Shown: piece by piece, positions 24,259 to 30,398 of the stretch
How positions within the stretch are numbered: position 1 is the stretch's first letter
Layout of the letters: every line of letters begins with the position of its first letter
IMG/VR virus record: IMGVR_UViG_3300017605_000538
Location: 1-34,735 of that record
Length of the DNA: 34,735 nucleotides
From: a virus
Reading direction: 5' to 3' (one strand)
The notes under the pieces: generated by a model
Database searches by the model: none
Told to the model about the DNA's origin: nothing
Seen by the model: only the letters and a program-made list of their open reading frames with translations
Made by a program: the position numbers and the translations under genes

Positions 24259-25097
24259 AGTCCTCCGCGACCATCGAGGCCGTACTGGCCGTCGCGCCGC
24301 CCGAGTGGAAGGGGACCAAGCACGGACGGAGGTCCACTGAGGCCGTGAAGCAGTTCGCCTTGTGGACCGAGTACCGGGCGCTCCGAGAAGGGGCCCGAAT
24401 TGGACTAACGTTCAGCGAGCCCAACCTCGCCGTCTACCTGGACTCGATGGAAGTCGCTGGCAGTACCCGCAATAGAGCCCTCTCGGCCATCCTGACCATC
24501 TGGCGCCGCGCCCACCGCCGGGGCCTGCTGGACTGCCCGCCCCCGTCGGGCCTGTACGCCCGCGAGCCCAAGGGGCGCCGGCGGGTCCTGTCGCCCCAAG
24601 AGGAACCGCGGCTCCTCGCGGCCCTTGCGGAGCCCTACAGGTCCCTGGCGACGTTCCTGCTGGCGAGTGGGCTCCGGGTCGGGGAGGCGCTGGCCCTGAC
24701 CTGGGCCGACGTCTACGTCATCCCGGACGGCGTGTCGGTCGCCGTCAGGGACTCGAAGAACGGGGACGCGCGGGTCGTGCCGGTCCATTGGGTAGGCGAC
24801 CGCCGATTCTGGCCCGACATTGCAACGCGACTCCCCGTCGGGCCGTTCAAGAAGGTCTCCCACTCCGCCTTCGACCACGCCTTCCGGGCCGCGAAGGCGA
24901 CCCTGGGCCTCGCGGGCGACCGAGAGCTCGTCCCGCACTCCCTGCGGCACACCTACGCCACCCGCCTCGTCGTCGCCGGCGTCCCGCTCTCCGTCGTCGC
25001 CCGCCTCCTGGGCCACCGGACCGTGCGGACGACCATGCGGTACTCGCACGTCAGCGACCAGGACGCGGCCGAGTGGATCCGGAGGGTCTCCAAGTGA
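24255..25097 (+). CDS. Second tyrosine recombinase (XerC/D-like size), int2
   Basis: A 280-residue protein with a SAM-like core-binding N-terminus and a full catalytic domain: Arg141 in ASGLRVGEALALTW, Lys168 in DSKNGDARVVPV, HSLRH (His228, Arg231), LGHRTVRTTM (His254) and nucleophile Tyr263 in RYSHVSDQD. All catalytic residues are present, so it is likely active. It lacks the longer arm-binding N-terminus of int1, resembling Xer or transposon-type recombinases. It is translated through a GTGA overlap from the alanine-repeat gene and lies within the 85 bp direct repeats, which may be its product or its targets. A phage dimer resolvase is an alternative role. Confidence 0.93.
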   Translation: MKSSATIEAVLAVAPPEWKGTKHGRRSTEAVKQFALWTEYRALREGARIGLTFSEPNLAVYLDSMEVAGSTRNRALSAILTIWRRAHRRGLLDCPPPSGLYAREPKGRRRVLSPQEEPRLLAALAEPYRSLATFLLASGLRVGEALALTWADVYVIPDGVSVAVRDSKNGDARVVPVHWVGDRRFWPDIATRLPVGPFKKVSHSAFDHAFRAAKATLGLAGDRELVPHSLRHTYATRLVVAGVPLSVVARLLGHRTVRTTMRYSHVSDQDAAEWIRRVSK

Positions 25098-25183
25098 TCC
25101 CGTTCCTCCTCGGCCTCGCCCTGGGCCTGTCGATCCCGCTTGGGCTAGCGGGGTTCATCGTGTATCGCTGGAAGTACAAGTAG
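25094..25183 (+). CDS. Tiny single-pass membrane peptide (29 aa)
   Basis: The GTG start overlaps the recombinase stop (GTGA), with GGAGGG at 25081-25086 upstream. The peptide is one hydrophobic helix (PFLLGLALGLSIPLGLAGFI) and a basic tail (YRWKYK). A terminator hairpin follows 32 bases later. Its size makes it uncertain, but the coupling and composition favour a real small membrane protein. Confidence 0.5.
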   Translation: MIPFLLGLALGLSIPLGLAGFIVYRWKYK

Positions 25184-25215
25184 GCGCCCACCCATCCGAC
25201 TGAACCGCGCCCGCG

Positions 25216-25247
25216 GGGCCCGTCGATCCGAGAGGACCGGCGGGCCC
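25216..25247 (+). terminator. Hairpin terminator candidate after recombinase operon
   Basis: A 10 bp stem (25216-25225 with 25238-25247, one G-T wobble) around a 12-base loop, followed by ttgcgtttct. It ends the transcript of the alanine-repeat, recombinase and membrane-peptide genes. Confidence 0.65.
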
Positions 25248-25431
25248 TTGCGTTTCTGCGGTACCAGCGGCGGTCCCTGGGACGGTAAGTTCTTCTGGGG
25301 CGAAATAGTCCTTTGCAGTTTCCACATTCGGTATAGAAACTTGTCTCAGTAGTTTCCCTTAGGCGGCTCTAGGTAGTACTCTTCGTGGTCACGGTCGTGC
25401 CACTCACCGACCACCACCCGAAAGGACTGTC
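25248..25431 (+). promoter_or_regulatory. A/T-richer leader before early gene block, possible host-type promoter
   Basis: About 180 bases without a gene between a terminator and the rightward block that leads to RNA polymerase. TATAGA at 25332-25337 could be a -10 element, though no good -35 lies 17 bases upstream. Early genes, including the polymerase, need host transcription, so a host promoter is expected about here. A partial resemblance to the phage motif (tcgtgcca near 25395) is too short to count. Confidence 0.4.
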
Positions 25432-25665
25432 GTGCTGCTCGATTCTTCCGTCATCATCGGCCTTACCGGGGCCTTCTCTGGCCTCTTCCTCGCCATCGTT
25501 GGCGTCGCCTCCCGCCGTAACGCCAGCCGGGACCTCGAGTTCGCCCGAGGCCAGCGGTCCGCGGCCATCGCGCACCTCCGGGACGCCGAGATCGCCCTCG
25601 CGGAAGCCAAGACCTTCCACGCGCGCACCCAGCGCCTGGTCGAGCGGAGCCGCGTGGGCCTGTGA
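25432..25665 (+). CDS. Small protein with membrane segment and charged helix (77 aa)
   Basis: GTG start with AAAGGA five bases upstream. The N-terminal part is hydrophobic (SSVIIGLTGAFSGLFLAIVG); the remainder is a charged helix that could form a coiled coil (AAIAHLRDAEIALAEAKTFH). The stop overlaps the start of the DUF4406-like gene by four bases (GTGA). No family recognised. First gene of the rightward early block. Confidence 0.65.
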   Translation: MLLDSSVIIGLTGAFSGLFLAIVGVASRRNASRDLEFARGQRSAAIAHLRDAEIALAEAKTFHARTQRLVERSRVGL

Positions 25666-26114
25666 TCCTAGCCGCCGACACCGTTCGGGTCCCCAGGCCC
25701 CTCATGCCCGGCCGGCGGGTCTACGTCGCCGGCCCCATGCGGGGCTACCGGGACCACAACTTCCCGGCCTTCGACCGGGCCGAGCAGATCCTCCGGCGGG
25801 CCCTCGGGGTCGTTCCGATCAACCCGGCCGATATCGACCGGCGCGAGTTCGGGTACGACGGCTCCTACGCCCTCGACACGCGCACGGTCAACCAGCTGCT
25901 CCAGCGGGACCTGAAGGCCCTGCGGACCTGCGACGCGGTCGTCTTCCTGCCCGGCTGGCGTCGCTCGACCGGGGCGAACCTCGAGCGCGACATGGCCCGC
26001 CTGTGCGGGATCCCCTGCTGGGAGCTCGTCGGTGACCGCTATCTCGTCCCGGATCGCGGCTACTTCGCTCTGCCGCGGCTCGACATGCCGGTCCACCCGG
26101 AAGAGGGAATCTGA
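25662..26114 (+). CDS. DUF4406 / nucleoside 2-deoxyribosyltransferase-like protein
   Basis: A 150-residue protein. It begins with VYVAGPMRGYRDHNFPAFDR and continues INPADIDR, then DLKALRTCDAVVFLPGWRRS and STGANLERDMARLCGIP. These are the hallmarks of the DUF4406 branch of the nucleoside deoxyribosyltransferase-like fold, with a candidate catalytic Glu in ANLERDMA. Such enzymes cleave or exchange N-glycosidic bonds of nucleotides or related compounds; in phages a role in nucleotide metabolism or counter-defence is possible. The start GTG overlaps the preceding stop, and the stop overlaps the next ATG. Substrate unknown. Confidence 0.83.
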   Translation: MILAADTVRVPRPLMPGRRVYVAGPMRGYRDHNFPAFDRAEQILRRALGVVPINPADIDRREFGYDGSYALDTRTVNQLLQRDLKALRTCDAVVFLPGWRRSTGANLERDMARLCGIPCWELVGDRYLVPDRGYFALPRLDMPVHPEEGI

Positions 26115-26440
26115 TGGCCCACCTGCACTTGCCCGACACCGTCGACCCGACCACCCGGGCGTGGCTCAAGCTGGACCGCCGGGAACGCCGGGCGGCCATG
26201 CACGACGCCCGCGCGCACATGAAGTCCCGGGCCTTCATCGAGGAGTACGGCCAGCTGACGAAGGCCCAGCGCCGCGCCGCGACCCCCTGGCAGCCGATCC
26301 TGCTCAACCCTGCGGACGCACACGTCCTCTCCGGTCGTGGCCGCGCCGACCAGTCGGCCATGTGCAAGTCCGGCCTGAACCGCGCCGCCCGCCGCCGGCT
26401 CAAGGCCAAGTCCCGCGGGCCGTCGATGAGGGCCGCCTGA
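26114..26440 (+). CDS. Hypothetical basic protein (108 aa)
   Basis: A charged, mostly helical protein rich in Arg and Ala (RRERRAAMHDARAHMKSRAF). Its last 22 residues (ending [16 protein letters not shown]) are encoded inside the 85 bp repeat copy B. GGAAGAGGG precedes the ATG. It overlaps genes on both sides by one base. The basic tail might bind nucleic acid, but no family is recognised. Confidence 0.65.
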   Translation: MAHLHLPDTVDPTTRAWLKLDRRERRAAMHDARAHMKSRAFIEEYGQLTKAQRRAATPWQPILLNPADAHVLSGRGRADQSAMCKSGLNRAARRRLKAKSRGPSMRAA

Positions 26441-26458
26441 TGCCCGAGAAGTTCATCC
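26374..26458 (+). repeat. 85 bp perfect direct repeat, copy B
   Basis: Identical to 22123-22207. It covers the 3' end of the 108-residue gene and the first six codons of the 86-residue gene, both intact here, so this copy looks like the functional context. Sites at gene ends are favoured by tyrosine recombinases, which fits an attachment-site role for one of the two recombinases. Confidence 0.97.
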
Positions 26459-26700
26459 CTGGTATCCCCCTGGACGGCAAGGAGGACATGACCGCCCCGC
26501 CGATCCACTACAGCCTCGTCATCGGCCGGCAGGGTCGTAAGGGCGGGGTGGACATCCACCAGATCCGTGGCATTTCCGAGCTCGGCGGCGGCTTCGACTG
26601 TGAGGTCGAGCGCCTTGGCCGGAACCTACACGCGGCCGTCGACGACATCCTGGAAGGCCTCCGCGCGAACGGCTGGACCCCGCGGGATGCGGTCCGCTGA
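26440..26700 (+). CDS. Hypothetical protein upstream of RNA polymerase (86 aa)
   Basis: Starts MPEKFIPGIPLDGKEDMTAP; the first six codons lie in repeat copy B. The remainder has alternating strands and a helix (RNLHAAVDDILEGLRANGW). It overlaps the preceding stop and the RNA polymerase ATG by one base each, placing it in the early transcript. No family recognised. It could be an early regulator, but there is no direct evidence. Confidence 0.65.
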   Translation: MPEKFIPGIPLDGKEDMTAPPIHYSLVIGRQGRKGGVDIHQIRGISELGGGFDCEVERLGRNLHAAVDDILEGLRANGWTPRDAVR

Positions 26701-29204
26701 TGGCCCGACGGCTCGAGCGAGACCGGCAGGCCCCGACGGGCGTCGACGTGGCCCTGTCGGACCAGCTGGTCGAGGACCTGATCGTCGGGTCCACGGTCAC
26801 CCGGAACCGCGCGCGGGACGAGCGGGCCGCGAAGTTCGGCTACCGCCCCGAGGGCCCCGGCGGGCGCCGGCTGCTCGCGGAGGCCGTCAAGGCCCTCGAG
26901 CCGGCCGTCATCGAGTGGCTCGAGCGGGCCGCCCAGGGCCGCGCGCAGGGGGGCCGGAAGTCGGCGAACGCACACGAGCTCCTCGGGACGATCAAGCCGG
27001 CCGTGATCGCCACCGTGGCCTTCCGGACGTGCCTCGACTACCTGACCGGCCGGACGGGCATCCAGTCGATCGCGCACCGGATCGGGGTCGCCCTCGAGGA
27101 CGAGGCCCGGATGGTCCAGGTCCAGAAGATCAAGAAGAAGTCCCTCTGGCGGGACCTCTCGCGCCGCCTCCGGAAGACGCGCGCCCGATCGCACGCCCGC
27201 AAGATGGTCGAGTCCGCCCTGACGAACCTGGGCGGTTCCTTCTCGGGCTGGCCGGTCCCGGAACGCTTCCGGGTCGGCGTGGTCCTGCTCGAGCTCATCC
27301 GGATGCACACCGGGTTCATCGAGATCGCCAAGTTCGGCGACGCCCGCGGGCGCAAGCGGACCGTCGTCGCCCCGACCGCCAAGGCGATCGAGTGGCTCGA
27401 CAAGGCCGCGGCGGGGGACTCCCTCGCCCGCCCGCTATGGCTCCCGACCCGCTCGGCGCCCGCCGACTGGAAGGGCGCCTGGGGCGGCGGGTACCGTGTG
27501 ACTCGTCTCCGTGAACGGCCGTTGGTCAAGACGCACGACCGGGCTGTCCTCGAGTCCGTCGGCTCGGCCGACTGTGAGCTCCACCTGGGGGCCGCGAACG
27601 CCCTCCAGCGGGCCGCGTGGCGCGTCAACCGGCGCGTCCTCGAGGTCGCCCGGTGGGCCGCAGAACGCGGGGTGGACGTCGTCGGCTTCCGGCCGATCAC
27701 GGGCATCCCGGACAGCCTGCCCAAGGCCCAGCCCAGGAAGGACCAGCTGGCCGGCTGGACGGACGAGCAGAAGGCCGAGCGCGAGCGCGCCATCCGGGCC
27801 CGCTCGGACTACTTCACCGCCGACCGGGAGAACCGCGGGCGGGCCATGCTCAGGGCGCGGACCCTGTGGGTCGCCGGTGAGTACCTGGACGCCCCGGCGA
27901 TCCATTTCCCCGTCCAGGCGGACTTCCGGGGGCGCATCTACCCCCAGCCTCTGTTCCTCCAGCCGCAGGGGGACGACCTCTCGCGGGGCCTGCTCGAGTT
28001 CGCGGAGGGCCTCCCCGTCGCCGACCGCGAGGCCCAGGACGCCTACCTCTCGCGCGGGGCGAGCCTGTACGGGGCCGGTAAGGGCTCCGTCCGCTCGCGC
28101 ATCGAGACCGCCCGCTCCCGCCTGGCGCCCCTGTGGGTCGCGATCGGGAAGGACCCCCAGGGCCGACGGGAGTGGACGCAGCAGGAGGACCCCTGGCAGG
28201 CCCTCGCGTTCGCGATCGACTTCGCCGAGCACGCGGGCGCCCCGGGACACCACAAGTCCCACCTGCCGGTGACGGTCGACCACACCTCGAGCGGGCTCCA
28301 ACTCTACGCCCTCCTGACCCTCGACCGGCCGCTCGCGGAGGCGACCAACGTGGCCCCCTCGGAGGCACCGGTCGACCTGTACCAGATCATCGCGGACGAT
28401 CTGACCGCCCGCCTGGCCGCGGACGACCACCCGGACTCGGCTCGGTGGCTCGAGTTCCTGGATGGTCGGGTCCCCCGGGAGCTCACCAAGCGCCCGGTGA
28501 TGACGCAGGTCTACGGGGTCACGGTGCACTCGATGATCCACTACGTCCGAGAGGTCTATGAGGTCATCCGGGTGAAGCGGGGGTCGACGCCGTTCCCGAT
28601 CCTGGAGGGGGGCGGCTACCGGGCGTCGTCCTTCCTGGCGAAGCACCTGATCGCGACCATGAACGCTCGCATCGGCGCCTCCCGGGCGGCGATGGACTGG
28701 CTCACCTACTGCGCGGACACGATGACCGAGCATGGCCTGCCCCTGCGCTGGACGTCCCCGAGCGGGTGGCCCGTCATCCAGGACTACCGCCAGTTCGAGA
28801 GCCGCCGGATCCGCACGGCCGTCGGGAACGTCGTCCGGTTCGTCCGCTACCGGGAGGACAAGCCCGGGCTCTCGGCCGGCCGCCAGTCGAACGGGTTCCC
28901 GCCCAACTTCGTCCACTCGATCGACGCGGCCGTCATGGCCCGCGCGGTCTGCCGGATGCGCGAGCGGTCCGTGCGGTCCGTCGGGACCGTGCACGACAGC
29001 TACATGGCCCTCGCCGCCCAGGTGCCCGAGGTGGGCCGCGCGGTCCGTGGGGTCCTCGCGGAGGTCTTCCAGGACGACCTGCTCACCCGCTTGCGCGCGG
29101 AGCTCCAGCAGGACCTCGGGGACCTGTGCCTCCTGCCGGAGCCTCCGGATCGGGGGGACTTCGTGCCGAGCGAGGTCCTGAAGTCCCAACACCTTCTCTC
29201 GTGA
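26700..29204 (+). CDS. Single-subunit DNA-directed RNA polymerase (T7 gp1-like)
   Basis: An 834-residue protein (T7: 883). Landmarks align with T7: DFRGRIYPQPLF with Asp about 408; catalytic Asp about 527 in VTVDHTSSGLQLYALL (T7 Asp537); TKRPVMTQVYG with Lys597 and Tyr605 (T7 Lys631, Tyr639, same spacing); NFVHSIDAAVM; and GTVHDSYM with His765 and Asp766 (T7 His811, Asp812). All catalytic residues are present. It would transcribe middle and late genes from phage promoters such as those proposed at 13470 and 23147. Promoter-specificity residues cannot be judged by eye. The ATG overlaps the upstream stop by one base. Confidence 0.97.
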   Translation: MARRLERDRQAPTGVDVALSDQLVEDLIVGSTVTRNRARDERAAKFGYRPEGPGGRRLLAEAVKALEPAVIEWLERAAQGRAQGGRKSANAHELLGTIKPAVIATVAFRTCLDYLTGRTGIQSIAHRIGVALEDEARMVQVQKIKKKSLWRDLSRRLRKTRARSHARKMVESALTNLGGSFSGWPVPERFRVGVVLLELIRMHTGFIEIAKFGDARGRKRTVVAPTAKAIEWLDKAAAGDSLARPLWLPTRSAPADWKGAWGGGYRVTRLRERPLVKTHDRAVLESVGSADCELHLGAANALQRAAWRVNRRVLEVARWAAERGVDVVGFRPITGIPDSLPKAQPRKDQLAGWTDEQKAERERAIRARSDYFTADRENRGRAMLRARTLWVAGEYLDAPAIHFPVQADFRGRIYPQPLFLQPQGDDLSRGLLEFAEGLPVADREAQDAYLSRGASLYGAGKGSVRSRIETARSRLAPLWVAIGKDPQGRREWTQQEDPWQALAFAIDFAEHAGAPGHHKSHLPVTVDHTSSGLQLYALLTLDRPLAEATNVAPSEAPVDLYQIIADDLTARLAADDHPDSARWLEFLDGRVPRELTKRPVMTQVYGVTVHSMIHYVREVYEVIRVKRGSTPFPILEGGGYRASSFLAKHLIATMNARIGASRAAMDWLTYCADTMTEHGLPLRWTSPSGWPVIQDYRQFESRRIRTAVGNVVRFVRYREDKPGLSAGRQSNGFPPNFVHSIDAAVMARAVCRMRERSVRSVGTVHDSYMALAAQVPEVGRAVRGVLAEVFQDDLLTRLRAELQQDLGDLCLLPEPPDRGDFVPSEVLKSQHLLS

Positions 29205-29236
29205 ATTCTTGGGGAAATTGGTCCCTAAGGGTTTCC

Positions 29237-29260
29237 ACCTAGTACAATTCCTGAGTCCAA
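29237..29260 (+). promoter_or_regulatory. Weak candidate promoter before ssDNA-binding protein gene
   Basis: In the 77-base gap after the RNA polymerase gene, ctagtacaattcctgagtcc shares tcctga(a/g)tc with the 19 bp motif at 13470 and 23147 but needs a one-base gap to align further. The position is where T7 has a promoter for gene 2.5. Low confidence on sequence alone. Confidence 0.3.
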
Positions 29261-29281
29261 GACCGCCCCGGAGGGGCCAAC

Positions 29282-29989
29282 ATGCCGATCAAACAGAAGA
29301 AGCCGAAGCTGACCAAGTACCTGAGTCCCGAAGGGACTGCCGTCTTTCCCTACCTGAACCAGCCCGACCGCGGCGAGTACTGCAAGCAGCCTGAGTTCGG
29401 GGACTGGAAGACGGGCCTTCGCCTGGACCTCTCCAAGGCCGAGGTCAAGGCCTTCATCGAGAGCCTGGAGAAGGCCTACCAGAACGCCATCGGGATCGCC
29501 GAGGCCGAAGAGGACCCGCGGAGCCGCGCCCAGCGCGAGGCGGACGGGAAGACCCTCGGGGCCACGCGGTCCTGGAAGCCTGAGTTCGACGACGCGGGCA
29601 AGCCGACCGGGTTCGCCATCGTCAACTTCAAGCGAGCCGGCGGCGGCCGAGACAAGAACGACAACGATCGGGTCTGGCACAACAGTGTCGACCTCTTCGA
29701 CGCCAAGAACAACCGCATCGACCGGTCCAAGGTCCGCATCGGGGGCGGCTCGCGGATCATCGTGTGCTACGGGATCAAGCCATTCTCGACGAAGATCGGG
29801 ACGGGAATCTCCCTGGTCCTTCTGAGCGTCCAGGTGATCCAGCGCATGGATATGCCCGAGGTCGCGGCCGAGCAGTACGGGTTCGCCCCGCGCGAGGACG
29901 GCTTCTCGGTCGATACGACTGCGGATGACAGCGGGGATTCCGAAGGCCCGGCGAGCACGGACGGCGGGGACGAAGGCGACGACGTCTAG
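29282..29989 (+). CDS. Single-stranded DNA-binding protein (T7 gp2.5-like)
   Basis: A 235-residue protein (T7 gp2.5: 232). The N-terminal part reads KYLSPEGTAVFPYLNQPD, as in the gp2.5 family. Strand-rich OB-fold segments follow (AIVNFKRAG, RSKVRIGGGSRIIVCYGIKP, ISLVLLSVQVI). It ends in a strongly acidic tail (STDGGDEGDDV), which in T7 contacts DNA polymerase and helicase. The terminal Phe of T7 is not present. It coats ssDNA and helps annealing. GGAGGGG precedes the ATG. It sits between RNA polymerase and the nuclease-primase genes, close to the T7 order. Confidence 0.92.
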   Translation: MPIKQKKPKLTKYLSPEGTAVFPYLNQPDRGEYCKQPEFGDWKTGLRLDLSKAEVKAFIESLEKAYQNAIGIAEAEEDPRSRAQREADGKTLGATRSWKPEFDDAGKPTGFAIVNFKRAGGGRDKNDNDRVWHNSVDLFDAKNNRIDRSKVRIGGGSRIIVCYGIKPFSTKIGTGISLVLLSVQVIQRMDMPEVAAEQYGFAPREDGFSVDTTADDSGDSEGPASTDGGDEGDDV

Positions 29990-29996
29990 GACAACA

Positions 29997-30057
29997 GGGG
30001 CCCGGCGGCCCGCGTAACCTGCGCGATAGCAGTCACACGCGGCTGACGCCGGGCCCC
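29997..30057 (+). terminator. Strong GC-rich hairpin after SSB gene
   Basis: Perfect 11-base arms ggggcccggcg (29997-30007) and cgccgggcccc (30047-30057), with a further ccgcg/cgcgg pair inside. It starts eight bases after the SSB stop and ends 17 bases before the endonuclease VII ATG. It lacks a T-run, so it may be a terminator, an RNA-processing site or a structure affecting translation of the next gene. Its core stem matches the hairpin at 19885. Confidence 0.65.
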
Positions 30058-30074
30058 CGTTCTGCCCACACACC

Positions 30075-30398
30075 ATGGTCCGAAAGTCAACATGCTCCTG
30101 CGGCAAGCCCGCGACCTGCAAGAACGGCCAGTGCCGTGAGTGCCGGGCCGCGTCCGACCGCCGGTATAAGTACGGCCTGACACCCGAGGATTATACGGGC
30201 CTGTGGTCCCGTCAGCGCGGGAAGTGCGCCCTCTGCTACGCGCCCGCCACGGACGTCGACCACGACCACGCGACCGGGAAGGTCCGCGGCCTCCTGTGCC
30301 ACAGCTGCAATACGGCCCTCGGTCAGTTCGGCGACACGATTGCCGGCCTCGGCCGGGCCATCGGGTACCTCTTCCAGTCGACGCAGAACTATGAGTGA
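30075..30398 (+). CDS. Endonuclease VII-like HNH nuclease, copy 2
   Basis: A 107-residue protein. It begins with a Cys-rich segment (CSCGKPATCKNGQCRECRA), then the core YGLTPEDYTGLWSRQRGKCALC and VDHDHATGKVRGLLCHSCNTALG. It takes the place of T7 endonuclease I (gp3) between the SSB and primase genes, resolving branched replication intermediates. No Shine-Dalgarno sequence is visible before the ATG, and a strong hairpin lies upstream, so translation may be low or specially controlled. The end overlaps the primase-helicase start by eight bases. Confidence 0.9.
   Translation: MVRKSTCSCGKPATCKNGQCRECRAASDRRYKYGLTPEDYTGLWSRQRGKCALCYAPATDVDHDHATGKVRGLLCHSCNTALGQFGDTIAGLGRAIGYLFQSTQNYE

Noticed and set aside
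24227-25049. Leftward frames over the second recombinase
   Set aside because: Antisense shadows of a gene with all recombinase catalytic motifs on the plus strand.
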